Positions 32,490 through 43,603 of a stretch of 64,000 nt of DNA are shown in pieces. Position numbers and translations under genes: made by a program. Position 1 is the first letter of the stretch. The number at the start of each line of letters is the position of its first letter. Source of the DNA: Hyparrhenia diplandra (taxonomy: Eukaryota; Streptophyta; Magnoliopsida; Poales; Poaceae); contig JADLZK010008403.1 of the NCBI GenBank assembly GCA_015847255.1, positions 62,001 to 126,000 on the forward strand, given 5' to 3'. Under the pieces are notes generated by a model. That model saw nothing but the letters and a program-made list of their open reading frames with translations, searched no databases and was not told the origin of the DNA.

Positions 32490-33808
32490 GGGTTATTTGG
32501 TTTGATACCATTACAATTCTTGGTTATTTGAAATGTACCATTACAATTTGACTATTTGGAGACATATCATTGCAACTCTTTGTTTCAGCGAGATCTGTCA
32601 TTACCTACGTATCCTACGCCCTTGGGCCCATTGTCAGTGTATGAGCACCATACACATTTCCGTATGGACATTTTTACCCTTTTGTGGACTACGAAAAAGC
32701 CGATCCGCAATGGAACTTCCTCGTGCGCTCTCGCCGCCGCGCCGTCGTCTGAAGTCCGCACCGCTATATCCGTATCGCCCAGGCTACCTCTCGCGTCCGC
32801 ACAAGCCGCCCAGGCCACGCCGTCGTCGCTCGCCGCGCCGCCGTCATCCACAGGCCACTCGCGTTCCCACAGACCGTGCAGGTCGCGTCGCCATCGTACG
32901 GCCCGCGTAGGTCGCGCCGTCGTCGCCCGTCCAGCCGCGTGCAGGCCACGCTCGTTGCGCCGTGCCGCTGTCCGTCCAGGCCGTGTGCTCGATGCGCCGC
33001 TGTCCGGCCAGGCCGTGCTCGCCGCGTTGCCATACGCAGGCTGCGCTCGTCGCAGTGCCTCTGCCGTATACGGATGCGATCGCCGGACTGCTGTCCGTCC
33101 AGGCCGGGCCGCCGTCGCTGCGCGCGCTAGATCCGCTGGACATGCGCTTGCCGGACGCCACCGTCTGCTCGCACGCGTCATTGGCCCGCGCTCGTCTGCC
33201 GTCACCGTGCGTTCGCAGTCCAAAGGCAGCGCCGCCGACACCCAAGCCTCGCTAGACGTGCAGCCGCTTCACAATAGGGACCAAGCTGACCGTGCTCCCG
33301 TGACTTGTGCGTGTGTGCGGGCACCATTGCAGTGCGTGCGAGAGAGCAGTCGCGTGCTAGGAAAGACAAGGTCTGGCTTGCGTGTGTTCACCACCGTAGT
33401 GGCTGGCAATGATCCCATCCCAGTGGCCTTGGCCATGTCCGATGCGGTGCGCTGCTCTTGCCATGGCTTCCAAGGACCAAGGGATAAAGGCTCAATATTT
33501 TCTTCCTGCCTGCGACACGCTCGATTCCGTGGGGTACATGGCCACAGAAGACGCGCCGGGAAGGAAGCCGCGCGCGGCGGGGAAGAAGGCAACGCAGTCG
33601 GTTTCACGGTCCAGAGAAGGGTAAAAAAGTCTATACGGAAAGATTCACTTTGCTCTACACCTGACAATGGGACCAAGGAGGTAGAATACGTAGATAATGG
33701 TAGATTTTGGTGAGCCAAAAAGTTGCAATGGTATGTCTCCAAATACCAGAATTGTAATGGTACATTTCAGATTTCAAAGAATTGTAATGGTACCAAACCA
33801 AATAACCC
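32490..33808. mobile_element. Mutator-like element with about 200-bp inverted repeats (Pack-MULE candidate)
   Basis: Left end GGGTTATTTGGTTTGATACC and, reversed, the right end GGGTTATTTGGTTTGGTACC. Similarity between the two ends continues inward for about 200 bp (CCATTACAATTCTT, TTTGGAGACATA, CCCATTGTCAG and others). The flanks AAACAACAA (32481-32489) and CAACAACAA (33809-33817) form a 9-bp target duplication with one mismatch, diagnostic for the Mutator superfamily. The centre (32710-33400) is GC-rich, unlike the ends, with degenerate repeats of GTCCAGGCCG and long open frames on both strands, including a 385-codon frame at 32556-33713. That is the profile of a captured exon, but I cannot name a source gene. 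Confidence 0.8.
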
Positions 33809-33818
33809 CAACAACAAT

Positions 33819-34997
33819 ACAACATCGTAGATGGATGTAACCCCTTGGGGACCAACAAATCTTCCAAGGCAGCCTTACCATTCATTCTATTCGACGGGCT
33901 GTGGTGATGGAAACTAGGGTGGCCTGATCTTCCGAAAGGTTCTGATAACTCTCGATTTGGTGGAAACGAGACACAATTCGATCCGGCTTCCGAACAACTC
34001 GATCCGAAACCCCGCAATCGCAGCACCACGTCTCCTCTGGTTATCAACCGGCGTTGCACGGTTGACCTCGCCAAGAAGGCTAAGTCCTTTGCCTGCGAAT
34101 CGAAGAACACAAGCAAGAACAAGGAAGAATGCAACCAATTTGCAGATGAATGATTAATCTCACGAGTTGGGGTCTCACAAACCGATGAAACGGCGAAACT
34201 GTTCTTGACAGAATAATCTAAGCAAAACCCAAAACCTAACGAGAGAGACGGCGGCTGAATATATAGGTCTAAGGGTCGTCACCACCCTTGGACGCGCCCC
34301 CTAATGGGCTCAACATCGATACACGGTCCGTTGGACCAAAAACGGTGACGCAGCACCGAAACAGATTCTGGACGCTGACTTGTTTTGACGTTTCCCGACG
34401 ACTCCGAATGAGTTTGGACCTGAAACCAACGCCATTGGTTTCCTTATGAAATTATCTTTCCAACCATGGGTGGATCGTAGAAAACGAAGCCCGGATGCGT
34501 CCTGGGCGTCCGTTTTACTCCTTGCTGGTCCTGAACTCCGAAACAGGCTCGAAATCGACTCGGTTTGGGTCTCCACCTTGTCTTGGGCGCCCTTCCTGAT
34601 CCTCCACGCCTCCAAGCCATCCCTTATGCACACTCTGGTCCTCTCCATGATTCCTAAGCACAATACAATCATTAGGTAGCAATCTATTCTCAAAATCATA
34701 TAAAGACTTGCTTAGGAAAGAGCTCACCTGTAAATTTAATTGTCGTGCGCGTGCTCTTGTAATTGGACCTTGAATGTCCAACATATGTTCATCTTGTGCA
34801 TCCGAAAGAGTGATGTCCTCATCATGTGGATCTTGCTTTCCGAGTAGAAACTGTACTGATGTATAGTGCTGGAGAGATTCGGGAAGTTCAACGTCGCATA
34901 AACCATTGCCGGTATAGCAAGCAACAGATGTTAGTGCAAAACGACAAACCACTTTTATTTTGGCCCCGCAAAATCTCGCGTGATACAAGGTTACCAA
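33819..34997 (-). mobile_element. Ty3/gypsy retrotransposon fragment
   Basis: The frame 34515-34997 (minus) contains GPITRARARQLNLQVSSFLS followed by ENRLLPNDCIVLRN, which I recognise as the extreme C-terminus of a rice gypsy polyprotein. The rest (33819-34500) looks like the non-coding 3' internal region or LTR of that element. The pol domains and the far end are missing. The MULE sits at its lower-coordinate edge. Confidence 0.6.
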
Positions 34998-34999
34998 TC

Positions 35000-36049
35000 A
35001 CTAGCACACCGAGCCACAGTTCGTTTTCGCTTCATCCGAGACTCCGGTCACAGCCGGCAAGTCTTCCTCTCCTTTCCTTCCTTCAGCGAGACTCCTCCAT
35101 ACCGCGCACTCCTCTTGATGTACTAGACCAGCGTCACCAGCCCATAGTACAAGTTATTGGTCCTTCTCACCCATCTGGGCCTCTCTCCTCCTCTCCTCTA
35201 GATATCCTTCATCTGATCAATCGTCACCAGAGACGGCAACATCTTCAGAGCCCTGACCACCGTTCACCATCGCGGTCGCCGGTACCATGACACGGATCGC
35301 TGCGAAAATAGATGAATCAGAGTGAGCGTCCTCTGCCAAAGAAAAATCTGCAGCCACAATAAAATCACTGAACAACAGTAGTCATTGATCTCGGAACAAT
35401 AGTTGTTCGTAATGAAATCATTGAACTAAGCCGCTTACAAAGGTAGCTGATGTTTAACGAAGAATGTTACTCTTCCAATCCCTTTTCTCAGGTGCTAGGG
35501 GTATACAGTGGTCACGATTTTACTTAAAAGAGATACGTGCTTGGATGTGCATGTTAAAGTTTAATTGCAGTGTCAGGAGCCTAGCATCTTATTTTTAAGG
35601 CCAAAGCTATTTCTTCTGACTGCTTTCATCCGGAACCACATTCTGAGACCACACATTCAGATAGGAGAAAAAAAAAGACGCATGTCATGGCAGATCTAAT
35701 AAGACGTAGAATATCATCTCGCTAACAAAATAAATTAAAATGCTACACTACAGGTTGAGAAGCGTTTCCATACTATGGTCAAGGTATAGTGGCAGACGTC
35801 TCAACTGATGATGCATGCAACCCTTAGTTGCAATTGCAAACTGTTCAATTTCACAGAATCGCAGTACTCCTAAGCCACATTAAATTGATACATAGAAAAG
35901 CCCTAACACTAGAGCGAATCACATGACTCACTGAATCAACAGTTGAGATTACACCATAAAGTAAAACATAGAAAAGCAACACTACAACCAAGCTTACATA
36001 GCATTGAACCACTAGTTGAGATTTCACATTAAATCACATTGACGCCAAA
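35000..36049. other. Intergenic, no gene seen
   Basis: A C/T-rich stretch (35020-35290) with a weak open frame, then AT-rich sequence that forms the downstream flank of the minus-strand DUF1668 gene. Confidence 0.4.
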
Positions 36050-36163
36050 GTGAAAAGATAGCAAAGGATCCACAGGATCACAGTTTGAGATTATACTGAA
36101 TGAAAAGTGAAAAGATAGCGAAGGATCCACAGGATCACAGTTTGAGATTACACTGAATGAAAA
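36050..36163. repeat. 57-bp tandem duplication
   Basis: Two adjacent 57-bp units (36050-36106 and 36107-36163), each starting GTGAAAAGATAGC and ending CTGAATGAAAA, differing at two positions. They lie in the 3' flank of the DUF1668 gene. Confidence 0.9.
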
Positions 36164-36232
36164 CATTGGCATGCTAGAGTTATACACCCGAGTGAAGCAT
36201 ACAACTCATTATCATGGCATGATTTTCACAAT

Positions 36233-37346
36233 TTACAGCCAAAATGCCACAGGATTCGCATTGATGAAAGTAGAAGTTGCTTCACGAGGCACATCATAGC
36301 AACTAACCCGATAGTTTTTAACTTTCAGATCTCCCATCTTGTCATAAATGATGGAGAAAGTAATCACATGATACACATAGGAACTTCCAGATGAGGCTTC
36401 CTGCTCCTGCAGCACCTGATCAGCCTTGAGGGTACCAAGGGAGACACATTCCACAATGCAGAATCTGGAATTGCGCCTGTACATGAGAGTGGCACCAATA
36501 TGGTGCTCATCTGGGTTCTTGTTGAACACCTTCACCTTGCTACGCTTCACATCAGGGTAAGGGCACAAGCCTTCACTAGTGCTGGTTTCGGTCATGTCGC
36601 AGATGTAAAGGTACCCAAGGGTATTCGGGTCTGTGGATATCCCAACAAAACCATCCATGTCACGGACATAGTATCCACGCCCATTGAAGGGCAGCACCCA
36701 GCGGCCGTAATGTTTCCAGATAGACTTCTCTATGTCAAAGATGAAGGTTGCATCACTGTCGCCTTTGCTGCTGACGAAGAAGGTTTGTTCCTGGTTGTCC
36801 ACAGCATAGGAAGAGACATTCAGACTCGATTTGAATGGCGGCATTTGGAGCTTTTTCCACACCCAATGGTCTCGAGTCAGGGAAGGGTAAATAACATCAG
36901 GTTGTGGCAGCAAGCGACAGACCTCGACCTCAAAGGGGCCTCCATCTATAACAAATAGCTTATCGCTGCCGACAGGAATGAAGATTGGACTATACGCACA
37001 GCTCATGTGAGGGCCAAGCGTGCCGTCCAGCTTGTTGACGTCGATGAGCGGGACACAATAAGATATGTCAGTATCTGCAGCTTGCATCATCAGGATCTTG
37101 GCACCAAAGGCAGCCGTGAAGAGCTCAGGCAACCCACGCTCCGCCACCATGCACAAGAAAGCTGGAGGCAAGCGCTGCACAGCACCTCCATCTGAGCTGG
37201 ATGGCAAGTTCATCTTTGCGGATGTTGTATCCACTGATAAAGTCATCAAGAATAAGGTAAAGGTTCTTCTCCTTCGAACAACCAACACATTCACAGCACC
37301 TCTTGCACAGCCTTTGGCTGCAGTTGCTGCAGAATCGCTTCGGCAT
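36233..37346 (-). CDS. DUF1668 family protein; one frame break near the N-terminus
   Basis: Member of a large family of unknown function known mainly from rice, predicted to be beta-propeller-like. The long frame (36233 up to about 37217) contains the family landmarks RLPPAFLCMVAERGLPELFT, FIDVNKL-type and SDKLFVIDGGPFEV segments, SYAVDNQEQTFFVSSKG, TFIFDIEKSIWKHYGRWVLP, YYVRDMDGFVGIS and LGYLYICDM. The N-terminus is in another frame, starting at ATG 37346 with a Cys-rich MPKRFCSNCSQRLCKRCC and then NLYLILDDFISGYNIRK. The two frames join cleanly if the T3 run at 37215-37217 has one base too many, giving about 370 residues. A 5'-UTR intron precedes the gene. The Cys-rich start could bind metal, but this is speculation. 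Confidence 0.85.
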
Positions 37347-37398
37347 CCTTGTTTCGTGCTCGTCGCTTTCCTGATATTACTAGTAGATCTGATTCCAG

Positions 37399-37888
37399 CT
37401 GCAATTTGAATACGAAGAATCGATTGTCAAATAAAAATCAATTAGGCCTAATCCTCCTACAGCGAAACTAACACCACAATTCCAAGTATCCAAGTATCCA
37501 AATATGAAGTCCAAAAAATCCAGTTTAATTATTGAATCATTATTACAGGATACATTTTTTCCGACCGAATGCAGCAGCAGTGGGAGCGCCTCTCACTTTT
37601 TTTTTTAAAAAAATAGATTAGAGTGAATTTCAGTGTAGCTCCATGATTTTTTTGAGATCTTATCTAGGTTTGTAAATTTTCTTGAGATCTCATCTTAGAT
37701 TCGCAAACCGTTTATTTTGTTTGCGAACTTAGATAAGACCTCGGAAAAAATATATGGACCTAGATTTGTATCCATGGCACATTAAGAACACAAACATATT
37801 AGTCTCACAGTTGACAAAATAAGTAAACTGATGTATAGGAAATTAGGAATAGGATAGAACTAATAAAAGGTCAAAACTGAAGTCTAAC
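37399..37888 (-). other. 5' UTR intron of the DUF1668 gene
   Basis: Donor CCTACAG|GTTAGACT at 37888 and acceptor TTCAAATTGCAG ending at 37399 on the minus strand. The upstream leader exon runs from 37889 to about 38060, with GC-rich promoter sequence beyond it to about 38250. Confidence 0.6.
37630..37775. repeat. Inverted-repeat (foldback) insertion in the DUF1668 5'-UTR intron
   Basis: ATTTTTTTGAGATCTTATCT on the left pairs with the reverse complement of the AGATAAGACCTCGGAAAAAA end on the right, with similar flanking GGTTTGTAAA/GTTCGC segments. Probably a small MITE. Confidence 0.5.
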
Positions 37889-38459
37889 CTGTAGGGCTCT
37901 GCTCAAAAGCACCTTAATTTCTTCCTTTTGCAGTGGTCTGAGCACAGCTATCGAATTTTCCTTGCACAGTAGGAGCGATCTCCCGCCGACCCAACTTCTC
38001 CAGTCAAGATAGAACCTCCTCGGCTTCGCAGCTCCAACAACTCCAATCTGCAACAACAGGACGTGGCGGCGCTGGATGTGGGATGTGGATAGCTAGGGAG
38101 ACGAGTGGTGGCCGAGCAGGCGGCGTCGAGCGGAGGACAGCGGTGGCCGCGCGGACCGGCGGCGGGCGTCGCAGGACGGACGTGGCCGCGCCGGATGCGC
38201 TGGCGGCGGGGATGGCGAGGGCGGTCGTCGTCGGGCAGGCCGAGTCTTTTTTTTTCCGCCTGTATTTATCGAAGGAACTCCATATTGTTACGGCCCACTA
38301 CAACCCATCAAAGTTTCTCGAAAGGCCCAACCTAGGCAAATTCTATTGTGTTGTAGACATGGTGAAAGTGAACTTTGGATTGGACTCGTCTTCTAGACAT
38401 GGTGAAAAAGCGCAATTTGTCATTTGTAATTTGCAGCTGAATAACTTGAATGGGTAGGC

Positions 38460-38765
38460 AAACATGGCAGTGGCCATCAGCCTTATGACGGTACGGTCGT
38501 GCCTTATGAGGTCTTGTGCTTCAGAGAAATTTAGATATACTATAATGGATCAATGCGTACCGATTCAACGAACAACTGAAGAGATCACAATGCTTATCTA
38601 CACAAAAGCACTATATATATATATATGGTGGGTTATTAGCTAGAATAATGTATGTGTGCATATACGCGTGATTAATACATATATGTATACAAGTTGCCAA
38701 CCAAGAGGAGGCATATAAAACGTTGGTACATATATTTATACTAAAGAGGCATATATAGTGTGGGA
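38460..38765. other. Intergenic, no gene seen
   Basis: AT-rich sequence with a (TA)n tract near 38615-38632 and no gene or transposon terminus recognised. Confidence 0.4.
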
Positions 38766-39190
38766 GGTCGTCACACTATTTCTTTATCCACCTGAATACA
38801 TATATAGAGTCGATGGTCGCTGGCTGATCGAGAGAGTCCTGTGTGTCAAGTTTCTCTAGTGCAGTACAATGTGTGATGTGTGCAATGATAAAGAAAGTAG
38901 GCACATGTTTGGGAGTAGGAGGCATCAGGGCAAGTATGGTTCGTGGTTCCTGATGGAGATGTTTGCGAGAAGGCCATTCAACCTGGCATGGGACATCAGT
39001 GTTGTTTAGCGTCAGTCATCACACTATTTCTTTATCCACACATGAATATATATAGAGGACGGTTCTGAGGGGATTGAAAACTTCTTGACTTGATAAGTTT
39101 ATCAAGTGCAACAAATTACAATGAGACCTGTGACACAAGGTAGGCGTATGCAATTGGTAGTAGGAGGCATCAGGGGAAGTATCATTCAGG
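38766..39190 (+). repeat. Imperfect direct duplication, two units of about 180 bp
   Basis: Unit 1 (38766-38945) and unit 2 (39012-39190) share CACACTATTTCTTTATCCAC, a TATATATAGAG stretch, and TAGTAGGAGGCATCAGGG-like ends. No coding frame is conserved between them. Confidence 0.6.
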
Positions 39191-40339
39191 GCGTATGATA
39201 TGCTTGCTGAAGATTATACAACGAGTAGGCCAATCATCAGGGTGTGGGACGTTTGGGTGGTTTAGGGGTTGCTCTTTCCAAGATTGACGCACCACGCGGT
39301 CCGGCCGTGCAGTCTCGCTGCCATTGACAAGAGAGCATTGGAGTCCTGATGTAGAAGACTTGATGGTGCAGGTGGAGAATGTAGAACCGAGCATGCAAAG
39401 CCTTGCTGTCTGAAGACTGAACTACAAATCAGGGGAAGATACAATTCTCCAATCAGTGCATCGCTTTAGGCTTTGAGTCTGGTTTCTGGTAGGTACTTGT
39501 TGCCCCTGACAAGAAACTCAACAGCAATGACAAGAAACTCAACAGCAATGGCAAACTGATCCACCGAGTAAAAAAAAACTGATCCACTAAGCTGACTCCA
39601 GGCTTTTCATATGGCCACCACCGGCACACGAGCTGTCCCTTGCCGCCCCTATAAAATAGACCTATGAATCTGTCCATCGTGTCCATCGCTCTCACCTGTC
39701 TCTCATCCCACGAGCATCACCCAGGCCTAGGTTTGGTTGGCATGGGCCATGGGGCAGGGTGTCAGGGAAGGTTTCCCTAAAGATCAGCAATGGCAGGGCG
39801 TGGCACCGAAGATCTGTAGTGATAGCGGGGGAGGAGATGGAAGCGGCTTTAGAAGGAACTGCCTCCGAGTCCCTGACGAGTCACAAGACGCCATTGCAAC
39901 TGGCGATCGCCTCCCACAGCCTGTATTCGTGATCTCTGGTCCTTTGACACAGGAGCGTGACACAGGAGCGTGAAGCCGTAAAGGAAGAGCTAAGGCTGGG
40001 CCTTGGGACCTTCATGGGGCCTGCAAGCCATACTGGGCGAGGTTCTAAAAAAAGAATTATGTATAGTAATACTATCTCTCTATATATAGTTAATTATCAT
40101 AAATAATGCTTAGGTAGTTATATATTCTATGTAATTTTATTTGTCAATTTATCAGTTATCAACAGCTACAAGATATTATATTTTTTCAAACGAACCGTGT
40201 GTATTTTCAAATGATCAATGGTTCTTTTTCAAGATTTCATTATCATGATGCAATACAATGCTAATACAGAGTACAAAGAAAGGTCGAATACATCTTCTAA
40301 GTCTTATCAGTAACATCTTAGCCCATTTATATTCATCTT
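39191..40339. other. Intergenic; no gene recognised
   Basis: Contains a 21-bp perfect direct repeat (GACAAGAAACTCAACAGCAA, about 39507-39550). A GC-richer block (39740-39980) has a short open frame that I cannot assign. The right end belongs to a Helitron with an unidentified 5' end. Confidence 0.4.
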
Positions 40340-40373
40340 CATACCCGCGACAACGCGCGGGGAATTCACCTAG
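40340..40373 (+). mobile_element. Helitron 3' terminus
   Basis: A CCCGCG / CGCGGG hairpin at 40344-40361 is followed by GGAATTCACCTAG and then T, the canonical Helitron 3' end (hairpin, short spacer, CTAG|T). I could not fix the 5' TC end; a weak candidate is near 40072. Confidence 0.6.
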
Positions 40374-40852
40374 TTTATATTAACAGAAGAAAACATATAC
40401 AACTTCAGATTGCAATCATCCATCGTAGGGTGGGCAAACAACCATACTCAATCCACCGCTTACACCAAAAGAGAGAATGGAAGAAAACAATGACCCCCTC
40501 CACGAGAGGAAGGAAAAAACAACTATATGACCCACTAACACTCTGCAGTAAGCCTCTTCGGAACATGTTTGCAGTTGCAGAGGCAGGCAGAGTACCGCGC
40601 CTTGAGCATGGTCACTGTTAATGAGCTTTTTTAGAGACGGTTATAATGTTGTGATAGTGTTTTATTGCTAACTAAAAACACTAGAAAACCTCCACCATTT
40701 TAGTATATTGCACATAATAAAATACCAGCTGCCTTTTAAGAATTCAAACACCAGCAATAAGAATTCATACCCGACCCGATGGATGATTAAGTACTGGCAG
40801 TATCCTTCTTCGAATGGTACGTCCAGTATCAAGCTTGATGCTCTACTACCAT

Positions 40853-41051
40853 CAGCTGGCCAATCGTTGACTACTCAAACAATGATATTGCACTCTATTC
40901 TGGAAGCGTCCATTCTCTGCCTATGCGTGGAGGAAAAAAAAACACAAACAAATGTGACTTCGTTGCATCACTGGCACCTCATAAAAGAAGATTTTTGTAG
41001 GCAAAAAATATATTCCTTAATTTCTATTTTCTCTCAAATTCGTAAGGTACT
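40853..41051 (+). repeat. Segmental duplication copy B, left part
   Basis: Homologous to 28099-28325. The homology stops exactly at the left LTR (41052) and resumes after the right LTR (44704). Confidence 0.8.
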
Positions 41052-41577
41052 TGTCAGATTCCGGCTAGATTGAGCCGGAATAGACACCCAATTGGCGATC
41101 GTCGGGGAGAGGAAGAGGGAGGAGGGGGCGGCGGGGGGCGGCGGTGGCGGGGGCAGGGGGGGGGGGGCGGCGCCAAGACGGGAGAGGAGGCAGGGAAGAT
41201 TGGAATAACTTCTTTATTTGCTTGTTGCCCTGAAAGATTACATACCCCTTACTTTTATAGCCCGGCTAGTGGGACTTGTATCTCAAGCAATCTCTCTAAA
41301 GGTTTCCTTATAGATTGGAATACCTTTTACAAGCATATCCTATTTATTTATTTTTCCTAATAAGGGTCTCCCTTATAGATGAGATATCCCCTTGCACACC
41401 AAAAACGCCTAAAGATAATCCTAGATATTCCCCCCCTTTATTTCCGAATTAATTTCCGAAGAATCCGCGGAAGGGAGGGACGGCGGCGGGGCGTGCGCGC
41501 AAGCCCGGGAGGGCGGCGCTGGGCGCTCCGTGGGCCTGTTGGGCCTGTCCTCCTGGGCCCTATTTCGGGTCATGACA
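41052..41577 (-). repeat. 3' LTR
   Basis: Directly repeated at 44178-44703. The two share the block from GATTGGAATAACTTC to TCCGCGGAAGGGAGG almost base for base; differences concentrate in the GC-rich segments near both ends. TATAGCCCGGCTAGTG and the A/T-rich centre are unchanged. Confidence 0.9.
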
Positions 41578-42389
41578 TCTCCCCCCCTTCTCCGACCGGT
41601 GCGTCCTCGCGCTGGATGAAAGTCCATTCAGTCACACCTGGGTGAAGATTAGCTGCCCCTAGAATGATGAGCTCAACCTGCGGTATGAGTCGACCCTGCA
41701 CCGGGTTCCCGAGGATCATGTTATCCCTGGTTCGCTTTGGATCAAACTCCGGGAGGTAGTGAAGGTTGCCGATGTAGCCGTGGTAGTAGATGTACCGGTG
41801 AACGGCACGCCGCCGCTGTGAAGCCGTCGGACGACGGGCCACCGGTAGGGAGCTCCCTTGAACGCCCACCTCAAGGTGCTGATGCACCATGTCGCGGGGG
41901 TGGGCTCTCCGGAACAAGAAACGCTCGTTGGGCGGAGCGTTGACGAAGAGCGGAAGCAGACGCCAGATGGTGATGTCGCGGCGAGTAGGAGGAGTAGCAG
42001 CCAAGTTCAACATCGTACCGTACATGAAGGAGCCGACGTCGAACAAAGAGGGCAAAAGCTGGTGGGCACCCCTCTCGCATCGTAGCTAATGTGGGCGTTG
42101 TCGACGGTGAGGAAGAGGCGATCCATGCCATCGAGGGGAAGGCGACCCTGGCGGGCCGGCGTGGTGGCGCCCAGCGGCCACATGCCGCCCAACGGGATGG
42201 CGGTCGGTGCAGGTGTAGTTGGCTCCGTCGTGTAAGCACCCAAGGCTAGGAAGTTCGTCCCTCACGAACTCCGCCAAGCAAGAGCCTCCGGCAGGTGCAG
42301 GCGGTGGAGAGGAAGCCGGAAGGTAGAAGCGGCCATCGAAGAGAAGGAGGCCGTCCTCGAAAGTGTCGTGCTGGAGCAGCGTCGCCCAT

Positions 42390-43420
42390 GGTGACATCAA
42401 GGGCGATCCGGCGAGGTGCTGGTCCTCCAGGCGTCGCTGTCGGGCCGGACGAAGATGCCGATGGACGTGTCGTAGAGGTTCAAGGCGTCGCGATGCCTCG
42501 AACGTTTCCCAAGCCGAGTTGTAGGTGTTCGGACATCGACGAAGATGCGACCGAAAAAAAAGCCGGGAGGAGCGCCTACTGGCGGGGGTGGTGCCGACGT
42601 GAACGCGTGCTCGGGCGATCGCCGCGGTAGTACGCGTAGCTCGTGGGTCGCGAAGTCCCACGCCACGCCCCGAGCTTGCCAACCAAGGCATGCCAGGATG
42701 ACGCCGGCGCCGCCGCCCGGTGGCATGACGAGGCGTCGATGTCGAAGGTGCCGGCGCCGGCGTAGTGGTACGTCGAAGGTGGCGGCTCGACATGTAGAAG
42801 TGGTGCCGTGCCGGTGGTGATCAGCACACGCGACCGGCCTGAGTCCGAGGCCTGCCGTGGTCACCACGCTGGGGTCGATGTAGTTGTGCATTGCTCCCCG
42901 AAGTCGACGATGATGTTGACGCCCGTGTTCGAGATCATACCGACGAGGTAGAGAGAATGAGCACCACGCACGAGGGGAGTTGGGGTCCCCAACGAGGACC
43001 TTCGAGCAGGTGGCTCCTCTTTGACGGCCCGCTAGTGGGGCGTTTGTCGTGTCGCCGGTGTAGTCGTTGAAGATCGTGATGTCGAAGAGGTGCTTGCACT
43101 TATGACCCCGTGTGAACAGTTCATTACGATTGAAGCGTAGTCCAGCCTTGCGCCGCTCCGTCATCTCCTCCGTGTGAGCCGTTTGAACGCCGAGTCGTTG
43201 CCGCCGACCGGGGGACGGGGGGACGCTGGGGCGGCAGCGGGGCCACGGGCGCGGGCGGCCTGGCCTTTGCCTCGCGGCTGGCTTGCCGGTGTTGTAGAGG
43301 ATGGCGAGGCGTCGCTCATACGCCTCGGCGCGAGACATGGCAACCTCCATGTCCTTGGGATTCTGCATCTCGACGCCCGTCTTGAGCGGTTCACCCAAGC
43401 CTCTTGTGTAGATGTTCACC
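42390..43420 (-). pseudogene. gag C-terminus, zinc knuckle and retropepsin region (decayed)
   Basis: Frame 42397-43419 contains RAEAYERR, then a zinc-knuckle-like segment LRFNRNELFTRGHKCKHLF in which the first two Cys of the usual CxxC are Arg. A retropepsin-like stretch (HNYIDPSVVTTAGLGLRP and, further on, GVAWDFATHELRV) follows, but in mixed frames. The Asp-Thr/Ser-Gly active-site motif is not readable in frame. No RNase H, reverse transcriptase or integrase follows. This is not a functional polyprotein. Confidence 0.6.
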
Positions 43421-43603
43421 GCCGCTTGTCATCGAGCCGCTTGCACGTGCCACGCGGCGCCGTGAACGCTCCGTGTACTCATCGACGGTGCTGTCTCCCT
43501 CGGGCCGATGCCGGCTCACCCGGCCAGATTCCACCACCGCTGTTGGGCCAAATCGCTCGTTGACATATTGGGCGAAGCTCGCACAATCTGCCACCGATTT
43601 CTC

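Noticed and set aside
32556..33713. 385-codon open frame in the MULE
   Set aside because: It runs through both inverted repeats and starts at or near the terminus; open frames exist on both strands, so it is composition-driven and not a demonstrated gene.
40072..40373. A 300-bp Helitron beginning TCTCTCTATATATAG
   Set aside because: The 3' end is convincing, but this 5' sequence is low complexity and cannot be separated from a simple TA-rich tract.
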